A DNA stretch of 64,000 nt, from the NCBI GenBank assembly GCA_963783145.1, contig CAWAMM010000006.1, forward strand, positions 1 to 64,000. Reading direction: 5' to 3'. Shown here in pieces: positions 1 to 8,972 of the stretch. The first letter of the stretch is position 1. Every line of letters begins with the position of its first letter. A program made the position numbers and the translations under genes. The notes under the pieces are model-generated. The model was not told where the DNA came from, did not search any database, and saw only the letters and a program-made list of their open reading frames with translations. This DNA comes from DATGKG01 sp963783145. GTDB lineage: Bacteria; Desulfobacterota; Binatia; Binatales; Binataceae.

Positions 1-805
1 GCCCTGGAAAATCGGCATCGAAAGCACGCCATCATACGACGCACCATAATGCTACCAAGGTGTGGCCGATCGACACCGAGCGCGCCCGCGGTCAGCGCGA
101 CTTGCAGCGTGGGGTAGCGCTCGGCCTGCGCGGCTTGCACCTGCATCTTGGAGGAATCGATGGCTCACTTCGCCGCGCGCATGGTGGGGATGTCGCGAAC
201 CTCGCCATCGGGCATGGGTGGAGCTCGCGGATGTCGACGATATCGAAATCGTTGCGGGTGAAGTCGCCGATCATCGAACCGAGCATAGCCGCGGCCCGAA
301 GCTAATCGTTGCGGGCGTCCGAGAGTGCGAGTTCCGCGGCGTCGCGCGTAGTGCGAACTTTAAGCGTGTCGTTTTCAATCGCGCGGCCACTGCGTTGCAA
401 TTGATCGATGGTCTGACATAGCGGCGGAGCCGATGACGTTGGCCTGGGTCTCATCGCCGCGCACTTGGCCCGCATCAAATCGAAGTACGCCACCGAAATA
501 TCGAACACAATCTGCGCGCGGGCGGCGACGATTCCGAGCCGCGCAGCCTCGGCCGCGTAACGTGCGGCGCGAACCCGCGACATCCGCCGTCCGAAATCAA
601 GCGCGGTGTAATCGAGCGCGAGCAGCCCGCTGCTCAGACCGCGATTGGTTATGACCTCGTCGTAGCCGGGCGCCTGATAGTATTCGGCGCCCGCCGAGAT
701 CGCGGGCATCATCGGCGCGAGCATTTCTCGCGTGCGCGCCTCACTCAAGTCACTGGTCGCGGTCGCCATCTCCAGCGAGGGCGCGAAGCGCAGCGCATGA
801 TCCAT
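1..805 (-). pseudogene. TolC-family outer membrane efflux protein, frameshifted and cut by the window edge
   Basis: The reverse strand encodes pieces of an outer membrane efflux protein in different frames. The N-terminal piece (805 to about 420) has the helical pattern typical of TolC repeats (residues ending in FDISVAYFDLMRAK). The reading shifts and resumes with CQTIDQLQRSGRAIENDTLKVR, then shifts again near 290 and near 165, where an in-frame stop follows TMRAAK. A further piece reads MQVQAAQAERYPTLQVALTAG, a typical TolC heptad stretch. TolC proteins form the outer membrane channel of tripartite efflux or type I secretion. No signal peptide is seen, so the 5' end may also be damaged or lie upstream. 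The breaks may be real decay or sequencing indels, because neighbouring genes show similar breaks. Confidence 0.7.
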
Positions 806-1043
806 CGCATCCTGGAGTCAGGGTATCGGCATGCGAGGTTGGCGCGAAGAAAACCAGCATCGCAACCGCGGCGGACAAGAGTCGGGTATCGGACCGGGCC
901 CAATCAATCTGCTCAAAGCCACGTGCCCCTCCTTCTTAAGCGGTAACTTCGAAAGAGATGATACGTAAATGGCGCGCCGTGGGTAATCAGCCGCGCCCGG
1001 AGATGCGACCGGATCAGCAGTTGGGTTACCTACGGAAGATCGA

Positions 1044-1184
1044 TCAAGAGGCACCCTCGAGAGCTTCGTAGATGTTCTTGAGTAGCTCCTCGAAGGTGTC
1101 TCCTTGGGTTGCGCAGCCGGGAATCGGGCACTTCGGCCCAATACCACCTTCTTCGGCCTCATGAACGACGACTTTGAGGTTCAT
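1044..1184 (-). CDS. Solitary HicB-like antitoxin fold protein, 46 aa, with two compensating indels
   Basis: A short reverse-strand reading frame starts MNLKVVVHEAEEGG and ends TFEELLKNIYEALEGAS, the classic pattern of small HicB-type proteins (beta strand, then helix with GDT-[FY]-EEL). HicB normally binds and neutralises the HicA mRNA interferase. No HicA is found on either side, so this is an orphan. The centre is odd: residues 15-20 read IGPKCP where the family has YWAEVP. Restoring one base near 1142 and two bases near 1127 gives YWAEVPAIPGC. The total loss is three bases, so the ORF stays open. This may be sequencing error or a real alteration. The family assignment rests on pattern recognition only. 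Confidence 0.6.
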   Translation of the reverse strand: MNLKVVVHEAEEGGIGPKCPIPGCATQGDTFEELLKNIYEALEGAS

Positions 1185-1235
1185 TGCGTTGCCATTTTAT
1201 TACGGAAACCTGCCGTAAGCGTTTGAGTCGCGAAC

Positions 1236-1882
1236 TCAGATGAACAACAACAGAAGGCCGGCCGCGATCAGAGCCGAGGCCCAGATGACGTCGAGGTTGA
1301 TCCACGCGCTGCGCAAAATTGCGAGGCCGATTTCTCGTAAATCACGATCGCGATGGTGCCCATTACGATCACCATCGCGGAGGTGTGCACGAGGGTGACC
1401 AGCGCGCCGGTCAGGAAAGTCGCGTCCATCTGCGGCATCGCGTGATGGTAGTACCTCGTCGTGCGACAGATCGGCATTACGCTGATGAGAATTGGGAAAA
1501 GCATGAGGCCGGCGCCATGCGCCGAGGCCATCAGAAATGACCACAACGCCAGTTCGCCCGAGTTGACTCGCATGGCAACCCAACGCGGATGCGCGTGCGG
1601 CCAGATCAGCCGAAAAATTCCAAACCCGATCAGGATGGCCGCGCCGCCAAAGCGGACATAGTCGGGGTTAAAGGAGGTCGTTCGCAGGCCGCCCACCAGC
1701 GTGACCACGACTGCGATCGAGAGCAGGTGGCCGATCGCGATCGGGAGCAGCGCCCACAAAACTCGCGACCGGCTTTTATCCTGTAAGCCGAGGGCGACCG
1801 CGAACAGCCATCCCATCGAGGGGTCGACGCCGTGATAGGCGCCCAGCATGGCGACGGCGACCCACGGCCAGGCGCCACTCAC
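1236..1882 (-). CDS. Polytopic membrane protein linked to the SBP56 gene (apparent frameshift near 1331)
   Basis: The protein starts MSGAWPWVAVAMLGAYHGVDPSMGW and has about five to six hydrophobic segments. The AYHG...P motif early in the first helix recalls HupE/UreJ-like or nickel/cobalt transporter-like membrane proteins, but I cannot name it firmly. The reading frame reaches IVIYEKS at about 1331 and then turns to non-membrane sequence. Adding one A to the A run gives IVIYEKIGLAILRSAW followed by a good last helix ending LLLLFI at 1236. The start codon overlaps the stop of the SBP56 gene by 4 bases (ATGA), so the two are co-transcribed and probably translationally coupled. Confidence 0.6.
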
Positions 1883-3266
1883 GGATAGCAGTAGGAATCA
1901 GAGGATGCGTCGCCGCCTTCGAGACGAATCTGATGCGGCCGCTCGCCCTCGAAGGTCACGAAGAACTTCGGATCGACCTCGAGCCCGCCGGCCGGATTCG
2001 CATCGAGCTTCGCGACCCATCCGCGCAGGCCTTCGGGGTAGAACTGTCGTCCCACGCGCCGTATAGCGAATTGCTCATGTAGACGCGCTTGCCGTCGCGA
2101 CTGAGCTCGAGCATTTGCGCGCCGCCGTTGAGGGGTCCCGACTTCGGATGCGCCGCATGCGAGGTGATACCGCCCAGTCGCACGCATCCGGTCAGCTTCG
2201 GATGAAATGGATCGCTGACATCGTACTGGCGGAGATCGCCGGTCCCGTAGCACGAGGTGTAAAGAAACTTGTCATCGAGGGTCAGGTTGATATCGGTGAT
2301 CAGCGGCGGCACCGCCTTAAATGGCTTCAGCGCGGGCGGCAGCTTGTCCGGATCGGCGGGCTCGGCAGGAACTTCGAGGACTTTTTGAATCGCCCAATTG
2401 CCGTTGCCCTCGCGATGCCACAGCCAGACCGAGGCGGAGAGATCCTTGGTCGAGATGACGACGCCGCAGAAGCCGTATTGCTTGGTCGGATCATGCGCGG
2501 GGCGCAGTTCGAGCGCCATCTGGTTTTCGGCGCCGAGGTCGAGGGTATGGAGATGACGGCGCTTGCGCAGATCCCAGATATGTACCGCATGACCATATTT
2601 GCCGCCCAGCAGTAGGTCGGGACTAATGCCGTTCTCGATCATGTTGGGCGTGCCCCATTCGCTGGTGACCGCGACGTCCCATCCGAGATGCCACCAGAAG
2701 TCGTAAGCGAGCTGCTGGGGACCGCGATCGACCTCCCACCGTCCGAGCACATCGAAGCTTTCGTGGTCGAGGAGGAAAATTCCCCCCGGTCCATCGCCAT
2801 TGGGGGCGCCGAGCGCGCTGACGTAGATCGCGTCGGGGCCGCAATGAATCGTGTGCGGCCGGCTATAGCCGGTCTTCGAGGCGATCTCCTCGGGTTCGAT
2901 GATGCGCGCGATGCGCGGGTTTCGCGCGTACGGCTTGGTATCGATGATGTAGATGCGTGAGGAGCGCAGCCCCGGTACGACCAGATAGCGACGCTCGATA
3001 TGCGGATGCGGCGCATAGGGGCACAGCGCGGCGCTGCACGCATTCCACCCAAAGTGGTGCAACTCGTCGCCGACCTTCGGCATCTCGATGCGGCCGACGA
3101 CTTTTCCATAGCTGCTTTGCTTGGGGTCCAGATCGATCGCGCACAATGCGTCGGGTTTGCTCCGCTTTGGGTCAAAGGTTACGACGTAAGCGAGACTCTC
3201 CGGCGGCGCGGCCATCGCCATCCGAGCGGATGGATAGAAGGTCGGATCGGGCTTCCAAAGGGCCAT
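1879..3266 (-). CDS. Selenium-binding protein SBP56 / methanethiol oxidase family (apparent frameshift near 2046)
   Basis: This is an SBP56-family beta-propeller protein of about 462 residues once both frames are joined, the usual family length. Bacterial members (MtoX) are copper-dependent oxidases that convert methanethiol to formaldehyde, hydrogen sulfide and peroxide. Candidate metal histidines are visible: HHFGWNACSA at residues 70-71, RPHTIH at 138 and 141, and RPHQIRLEGGD near the C terminus. An AGGAG ribosome-binding site precedes the ATG. Frame one runs to YGAWDD; restoring one C at 2046 continues as QFYPEGLRGWVAKLDANP and ends SSDSYCYP at 1879. The 3' end overlaps a membrane protein gene. 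No mauG or SCO1 gene, known partners of mtoX elsewhere, is seen nearby. Confidence 0.85.
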
Positions 3267-3356
3267 GACGAAATGCTCCTGCGAGTAGGTAATCGCGGAG
3301 ATTACTACATGAGCGGTTTATCACAAGAAGGGCTCGGCCTCGCCGCGCGCCAATGT

Positions 3357-3794
3357 TCATTGCGCCGCCGCCGGATGACCTGCGCCGTGCCCGACGTTTT
3401 CAACTTGATGCGGTATCGCCTGAGCTTGCAGCATCGGTGCGAATGCCTCGCGGTAATCCCACGCAAGGGAAACCTCGAACGCGAGCAGCATCAGCGCCAC
3501 CGGAATTCCCGCGGGCGCGAGAAACAGGTGGAACAGCAGAATATTGACGACGACCGGCGCCAGCATCGCGAGCGCGAGTGGAACGAAGAGGCCAACCAGC
3601 AGCATCGCGCCGGCGGCCGCTTGGGTCATATAGAGCAGGGGCAGCATGTAGCCGGTCGCTGCGAGGCCGAGAAAGAATTCCAGCGCCGGATTGCGCATCT
3701 TAAGCGGGGAAATGAAATGCACGAATCCGTTGAGGCCGAAGGCAAGGAAACTGAAGCCCAGCACTCGTTGCACAATCCTGGTAGCCTTGACCAT
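3357..3794 (-). CDS. DoxX-family membrane protein
   Basis: A 145-residue protein with four predicted transmembrane helices and the DoxX-like N-terminal pattern (RIVQRVLGFSFLAFGLNGFVHF). DoxX proteins are small inner-membrane proteins related to the quinone-reactive DoxD subunit; most bacterial members have no proven function. The C terminus is His-rich (HQVENVGHGAGHP), which could bind a metal, though this is only a guess. It lies about 90 bp upstream of the SBP56 gene on the same strand, so the three genes from 3794 down to 1236 may form one transcription unit, possibly dealing with sulfur compound oxidation. Confidence 0.75.
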   Translation of the reverse strand: MVKATRIVQRVLGFSFLAFGLNGFVHFISPLKMRNPALEFFLGLAATGYMLPLLYMTQAAAGAMLLVGLFVPLALAMLAPVVVNILLFHLFLAPAGIPVALMLLAFEVSLAWDYREAFAPMLQAQAIPHQVENVGHGAGHPAAAQ

Positions 3795-4057
3795 TGCTGC
3801 ACCCCCACAACGAGACGCGATTAGTAACTAAGTGTAATGACAGGGCTAAGCGAGACAAGGCCGCGTATCCACGAGAAATGGGCGCCCAGGAGAACAAAAT
3901 GCGAAGCGGCCCTTGCCATAAATCGACAAGAGCCGCTCTCGCGGTTATCCCCCCACTGGCCCCCTGCGATGCGCGGAGCAGCTCCCCACAAGCTACTTCG
4001 CGCCCTGCGTGCCCCCAGTCACCCTTTCCCCATCGAGGTTCGATCGTTACGAATTTG

Positions 4058-4588
4058 TCAGGCTGACAAGCGCGTCTCCTCGCCCGAGGAGAACACATAC
4101 CGTCGAAGCTGGATAACCAGACGACGCTCGGTGGCTTCCATTAAATCGTCGAGCTTGACGGCGAGCCTGCATAGCGCCTTTCCCGCTTCCGCAATCTCGC
4201 CATCGGACCCGGCTTCAAATGATACCGAAGCAACTGTACGCGCGAGCGAACGGATCTCGGCATAGCGTTTTTTGAGAAGGTCGCTCGCAGTAGTCGATCC
4301 GACCGCATCCCCATCCCAAGGGAGCGCGGAATCGGTCTGAGCAAGAAGATGCTCCGCCAGCAGCGCGCGGATGGTTTCCCATGACCGCTCCGCTTTTTCG
4401 CGCATTTCGTCATCGCGAGGATTGAAGCTCAGCACGACCCCTGCGATCGAAGCGTCGAGCAGGCGGGCGTCGCGCGAGAAATCCTTGCGCTCCAGGCGAT
4501 TAGCTGGGCGAGAAACAGAACTCGAGCGAATGACAAGTCCGATCGGAAGCGGAACTGATTTTGGCGAGGGGGTGGTGGTCGCGAGCAT
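4058..4588 (-). CDS. Hypothetical soluble protein, 176 aa
   Basis: I do not recognise this protein. It is soluble, has no signal peptide, and is mostly helical with many charged residues; the middle holds a Trp-rich-helix segment (RSWETIRALLAEHLLAQ) and the end is basic (ERRLVIQLRRYVF). The first 35 residues are Ser/Pro-rich and probably disordered. It stands alone between DoxX and the GT-C-like gene, with about 260 and 210 bp of non-coding DNA on its two sides. No promoter or terminator could be assigned with confidence. Codon use looks like that of the neighbours, so it is probably a real gene, though a later start cannot be excluded. Confidence 0.5.
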   Translation of the reverse strand: MLATTTPSPKSVPLPIGLVIRSSSVSRPANRLERKDFSRDARLLDASIAGVVLSFNPRDDEMREKAERSWETIRALLAEHLLAQTDSALPWDGDAVGSTTASDLLKKRYAEIRSLARTVASVSFEAGSDGEIAEAGKALCRLAVKLDDLMEATERRLVIQLRRYVFSSGEETRLSA

Positions 4589-4798
4589 GGCTGCCTCCGT
4601 CGGTTATGCAATGAGGACAATTGCAGCGAGCGTGCCAGCGCACCGTGAGTGTTTGAAAGCGGGAAAATCTCGCGCGGAAGCGCCGATTGGAGGACATACG
4701 CCGCGACAGCTCATCCGAACCCGGTGGGCGGATGTGGTCCAAACGGGGACACCTGATCCCGACTGGGACGCCGAGGCGCCGATCGCGAGCCCTCGCAG

Positions 4799-6946
4799 CT
4801 AGGGAGCGCTCGGCGGCAGTTCGTCCGCGGGCAACTCAGAAGACGCTCGCCGGGCGGCCCGCGCGAGGCCCGGCCCATCGAACACCATGACCAATTTGCG
4901 CATAAAAGAGTTGCCTTTAGGCGGACCGGTCAGTGGGCGCGGAAATGGGAAGTAGACCTCGGCGGCGTCCGCGCGATAATCATCGATGAGCGACTTCAAG
5001 GCGTCATACGATCCGACCACGCCGAGCTGGAGTTGATTGTCCTTCCACGGCCCGAGGATGAGGCCGTCCCTCGGGTAGATGTCGTCGTCGAGGGCCCAGC
5101 TCGTCGGTATCAGTTTCAACTTCGCGACGCGCGCGGGCGTGAGCAGGCGCGGGTCACCACCAGACGAAAGATAACGATCCGCCGCGACGATGAGGCGATC
5201 GAAGCGGTCGCGATCGTAGCGCCGCTCCAGTTCGATCGGCGTGAGGCCGCGATACTTCGCAATCTTGTCGGTCGCGATCGGAAAGACGATCACATCTCCG
5301 AGATGGGTAGCTGGGAGGCTGAGATCGTGCAGCATCGCGAGGACGGGTAAGTACTCCGCGGCGCGCTTCTCCTGGACAATGACGTGACGGACATCGTGAG
5401 TTACGAGGAACGCGCCGAGCTGCATCGTCGCATCGGCCATGTCGCTTCCCCAGTAAAGCGAGTTGACGATCGGCCATTGCTGAAACTGGTTGATGATCGC
5501 GGGCCCTGTATAACCGCCTGCCATCCTGAAGGCGAAATCCGTCTCAGCCTGCCAGAGCATGCTGTTGCCACGATTCTCGTAGGGAAGGATCACCACGACC
5601 TCGTCCCTCTGAATGAAGCGAGAATATGTATCGTCGGCAAAAAAAGCCGGGAGATCGAGGGGTGAGGTCCAGAATCGATAGTCGAGATTCGGCAGCATGA
5701 AAACCGCGATGGCGAAGCTCAAAGCGTATTTCGTTAGGTTCGAAAGGTCTGCGGAGGCGAGCACAGTCGCTGTCATGAGGCTCAAGATCAGAAAGCCATA
5801 GACCATCAGGCGCGCGGGCAGCGCGCTCTTCAACAGCGGCAAATGTTCAATCAGTTTCCATGGTAAGCCGAAGAGCGTGTAGCCGTCCACATGGAGACGC
5901 GGGCCCAGCGTCGCGACCACGATCAGCGCCAGCACCACGAGAAGAACCTTACCCAGCGGTTTGCGCCAGCGCGAGTAGAGGTAAAGCCCGATGATCGCGA
6001 GCAACGGCCACGCCACCCATGCATCGGCCTCGGAGCGGAAACCAAATCGGGATGAAACGCTCTCGAAGGCCGCGTTCGCCCCGAACAGGTTCGCCACGGT
6101 GGGAATCAGGAAGTTGAGCAGATCGTTCGAAACGCCGCTCGGCGAAATAATCGAGCCCCCCGGCATTCCGAAAGCGAACAGGTAGTACCAATACGGAGCG
6201 ACGAGGAGAACGGCAATCGCGTAGCTCGCGGCCAGCGGCGCCGCGGCCTTCCTCACGGCGAGGCGCCATTGCTCCGGGCCGATCGCGAATCCCACCAGCA
6301 GCGCTGCGCCTCCCATTGCCGTGAGGGTCGCGAAGAGTTCCAGGGAAAATCCGATCTGGAGGGCAAGAACCAGCGCCATCAGAGGAGCGAACACGCGTGG
6401 GCGGATGCTGCCCGCGAGCAATCGTGCGGCCAGCAAAGCCGCGAGCGGGATCGGAAACGCGAGAATCAGAACCAGGTGACTTTGCAGATGCGCCAGGAAG
6501 TAAGGCGAGAACCCGAATACATAGCCACCGACGATCGACGCGCGGTTGTGTCCGGTGAGGTGACGGCAGAGTAGAAATGCCGCGAACGCGGCCGCCGGCA
6601 ACGCGATGAAGCTGAGTAGGTTGAAGCTCGCGACCGGGCCGAACGTTCGCGTAATAGGCCATGTGAGCATCGCCGCGCCGGGAATCGAGGTGATCCACGC
6701 GAGATTGATGCCGACCGGCCACCATACCGAGCGCGTGAGAAACGGATCGAGATGGTTGGCAATCGCGTGCGGGAACCAGGCGAGACACCAGATCATCAGC
6801 GAGGGATCACGAGGCGTAGTAGTGGCCGCGATGCGCCCGGTGAAATCCCCGAGCAGGCCGCGTCCAACCAGGATGTAGGCGGCCGCGAAGTAGATGAGGA
6901 TCGCGCCCGCGGTGCTGAGCGGGCGCTTGAAGCGGGAGAGGTCCAT
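4799..6946 (-). CDS. Large polytopic membrane protein, GT-C glycosyltransferase-like
   Basis: A 715-residue protein with roughly 11-12 hydrophobic helices in the first 430 residues and a soluble C-terminal part of about 250 residues. The architecture, with a first periplasmic loop after helix 1 carrying TTTPRDPSLMIWCLAWFPHAI, matches GT-C fold integral membrane glycosyltransferases or related YfhO/DUF6541-type proteins that use polyprenyl-phosphate sugars. I see no named family motif, so the substrate is unknown. I chose the ATG at 6946 (MDLSRFKRPL) because a start at 7039 would run into the end of the DAHP synthase gene. The two genes are 61 bp apart on the same strand. Confidence 0.65.
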   Translation of the reverse strand: MDLSRFKRPLSTAGAILIYFAAAYILVGRGLLGDFTGRIAATTTPRDPSLMIWCLAWFPHAIANHLDPFLTRSVWWPVGINLAWITSIPGAAMLTWPITRTFGPVASFNLLSFIALPAAAFAAFLLCRHLTGHNRASIVGGYVFGFSPYFLAHLQSHLVLILAFPIPLAALLAARLLAGSIRPRVFAPLMALVLALQIGFSLELFATLTAMGGAALLVGFAIGPEQWRLAVRKAAAPLAASYAIAVLLVAPYWYYLFAFGMPGGSIISPSGVSNDLLNFLIPTVANLFGANAAFESVSSRFGFRSEADAWVAWPLLAIIGLYLYSRWRKPLGKVLLVVLALIVVATLGPRLHVDGYTLFGLPWKLIEHLPLLKSALPARLMVYGFLILSLMTATVLASADLSNLTKYALSFAIAVFMLPNLDYRFWTSPLDLPAFFADDTYSRFIQRDEVVVILPYENRGNSMLWQAETDFAFRMAGGYTGPAIINQFQQWPIVNSLYWGSDMADATMQLGAFLVTHDVRHVIVQEKRAAEYLPVLAMLHDLSLPATHLGDVIVFPIATDKIAKYRGLTPIELERRYDRDRFDRLIVAADRYLSSGGDPRLLTPARVAKLKLIPTSWALDDDIYPRDGLILGPWKDNQLQLGVVGSYDALKSLIDDYRADAAEVYFPFPRPLTGPPKGNSFMRKLVMVFDGPGLARAARRASSELPADELPPSAP

Positions 6947-7007
6947 CGCCTGCGGCTTTTGCGCGATCTGGGGTGACGGTTCCTCGCGCGTCAAATTTAC
7001 ACGGGAG

Positions 7008-8057
7008 CTATTTGCGTGAGGCCAGCGCGGCGGCCGCATCGGTCAGGCAACGCTCGGTGGTTGCCCAGTCGATGCAGGGGTCGGTGATCGAGACGCCATA
7101 CTTCAGCGCCGCGCGATGTTCTCCCAGCGCCTGACTGCCCGCTTCGAGGTTGCTCTCCAGCATCGCGCCGAGGATCGCATTGCTGCCGCCGCGAACCTGC
7201 TCGATGAGCGCCGCGAACACCTCGGGCTGCCTGGTGTAGTCCTTATTGGTCTGCGCGTGCGAGCAGTCGACCATCACGCGCGGCTCCAGCCCGACCTTCG
7301 AGAGCATCTGCACGCACTCGGCGATACTGGCGGCATCGAAGTTGGGCTTCTTACCGCCGCGCAGCACGATGTGCGTGTCGGGATTGCCGGTGGTGCGCAC
7401 GATGCCGTTGCGCCCATCCTGCGTGATGCCCAGGAAAGCATGCGCGCGGCGCGCCGATTGAATCGCGTTGATCGCGACTTGCAGATTACCTTCGGTGGAA
7501 TTCTTGAAGCCGACCGGCATCGAGAGTCCGCTCGCCATCTCGCGATGGGTTTGTGACTCGGTGGTGCGCGCGCCGATGGCAGACCAGGCGATCAGGTCCG
7601 CGATGTACTGCGGCGTGATCGGATCGAGCGTCTCGGTCGCCGCCGCCAGCCCCATCCGGTTGATCTGGATGAGCAGGGTGCGGGCAATGCGCAATCCTTC
7701 CGGGATGTCGCAGCTGTCGTCCATATGCGGATCGTTGATGAGCCCCTTCCATCCAACGGTGGTGCGCGGCTTCTCGAAGTACACGCGCATCACGACATAG
7801 AGCTGGTCCGCGACCGCGTCTTTCAGCTTGCGCAGACGCTCGGCGAAATCCAGTGCGCATTCGGGATCGTGAATCGAGCACGGGCCCACGATGCACAACA
7901 TCCGGCGGTCGACGCCCTTGACAATCTTGCGAATGGTCTCGCGCGCGGTGACCACGGTGGCAACGATTGCCTCATCGACCGGCAATTGATCCTTGAGGTC
8001 CTTCGGCGCGATCAGCGCATCGATGGAGGAGACGTGTATATCCTGTATTTTCCGCAT
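7008..8057 (-). CDS. aroF: Class I 3-deoxy-7-phosphoheptulonate (DAHP) synthase
   Basis: This 349-residue protein catalyses the first step of the shikimate pathway: phosphoenolpyruvate plus erythrose 4-phosphate gives DAHP. It matches the AroF/G/H type I-alpha family throughout: LCIVGPCSIHDPECALDFAERL, MRVYFEKPRTTVGWKGLINDP, the SQTHREMASGLSMPVGFKN segment and VDCSHAQTNKDY with the metal ligands. The ATG at 8057 (MRKIQDIHV) gives the usual family length; the longer reading to 8183 adds 42 residues unlike the family. It is divergently oriented to the RskA-like gene at 8198, so the roughly 140 bp between them should hold both promoters. Which E. coli paralogue it most resembles cannot be told from sequence alone; allosteric control is likely but unproven. 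Confidence 0.93.
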   Translation of the reverse strand: MRKIQDIHVSSIDALIAPKDLKDQLPVDEAIVATVVTARETIRKIVKGVDRRMLCIVGPCSIHDPECALDFAERLRKLKDAVADQLYVVMRVYFEKPRTTVGWKGLINDPHMDDSCDIPEGLRIARTLLIQINRMGLAAATETLDPITPQYIADLIAWSAIGARTTESQTHREMASGLSMPVGFKNSTEGNLQVAINAIQSARRAHAFLGITQDGRNGIVRTTGNPDTHIVLRGGKKPNFDAASIAECVQMLSKVGLEPRVMVDCSHAQTNKDYTRQPEVFAALIEQVRGGSNAILGAMLESNLEAGSQALGEHRAALKYGVSITDPCIDWATTERCLTDAAAALASRK

Positions 8058-8197
8058 CAGCTTAAGACATCTATTCTTAGCGGAAAGCCGTGCGATGACA
8101 AATGGGCTGGCAGCGACCCCGCAATGCATCGAAACGGCGGCGGCGAATCTTGCGGGGGACGGACCGCGCGGCTTAGTCTGCATCTCCGCAACCTTTG

Positions 8198-8911
8198 ATG
8201 GACCAAACGCATCCAGACAAAGCCGCCATCAGTACGGTCGCGGAATCGGGGCCGCCGCCGGTCGAGACCCGGCGCACCGGCTTGTGGCGCGCGGTGGCCG
8301 GGATGGCGGTGGCGCTGGCGATCGCGGCCGGCATTGTCGCGGTCGATCTCTCCCATGAGCTGGTGAACCGCGTGTCCACCTACCGATCGCGCATCGCTTC
8401 GCTCAACCAGCGAGTGGACCGCCTCAAACAGAAGGCGGTGCGGGACGAGCAGCGGCTGGCTGACGCGCGTGCGGAAATCAAGGAGCGCAAGCTGATGGAA
8501 TCGAAGGATCGCATCAAGGCGATCCTGATCGCGCGCGACCGCAAGCTGATGAAGCTACTCCCGCCGACTCCTCATGAGGTTGCCGCCGGGACAGTGACTA
8601 TCAGTGAGAAGATGGGGGGCGCCGTGCTGAACGCCCTTGGCCTCGCCGCGCCGGCCGAAGGGCAAGTCTACGACGCATGGTGGATGCTCAAAGACGCGCC
8701 GCCGGCCAAGGCCGCCGAGTTTCGTAGCGCGACCGACGGGAGCGTCAGCGAATATCTCGATCCTCCGCCGCAGGACGCCACGGCGGTCGCGCTTTCGATC
8801 ACGATGGAGCCGTCGGAGGGCGGCATCGCGCCGAGCGGCCCGGTCAAGCTTCAGGGCAAGGTGCCGAGTGCGATGAGCGAGGAGCGCAGTGTCGGCGCCA
8901 AAAAGCATTGA
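8198..8911 (+). CDS. Anti-sigma-K factor RskA-like C-terminal domain protein
   Basis: A 237-residue single-pass membrane protein: about 30 cytoplasmic residues, one transmembrane helix (VAGMAVALAIAAGIVAVDL), a coiled coil at about 60-105 rich in Arg, Lys and Glu, and a periplasmic domain containing EGQVYDAWWMLKDAPPAKAAEF and AVALSITMEPSEGG. The last part is the hallmark of the RskA C-terminal domain. RskA normally holds an extracytoplasmic sigma factor at the membrane through an N-terminal zinc-binding anti-sigma domain. That domain is missing and no sigma factor gene lies nearby, so this protein may have another role. I chose the ATG at 8198; a TTG lies one codon upstream. Confidence 0.75.
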   Translation: MDQTHPDKAAISTVAESGPPPVETRRTGLWRAVAGMAVALAIAAGIVAVDLSHELVNRVSTYRSRIASLNQRVDRLKQKAVRDEQRLADARAEIKERKLMESKDRIKAILIARDRKLMKLLPPTPHEVAAGTVTISEKMGGAVLNALGLAAPAEGQVYDAWWMLKDAPPAKAAEFRSATDGSVSEYLDPPPQDATAVALSITMEPSEGGIAPSGPVKLQGKVPSAMSEERSVGAKKH

Positions 8912-8972
8912 GCTGCGCGGGGGCTACATCCAGGTACCAGCGCCATTGAGCAGGATGCGGAAGTAGCAGTAG

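Noticed and set aside
818..1043. Possible HicA toxin next to the HicB-like ORF
   Set aside because: The reverse strand after the HicB stop shows no HicA pattern (no G-S-H-x-x-[YF] block) in any frame.
3000..3824. Forward open frame of 274 codons opposite SBP56 and DoxX
   Set aside because: It is antisense to two recognisable genes and is Arg/His/Glu-rich in the way of shadow frames in high-GC DNA.
5949..6788. Reverse frame of 279 codons inside the GT-C-like gene
   Set aside because: It overlaps a well-supported membrane protein in another frame and has low-quality Arg/Pro/Ser-rich composition.
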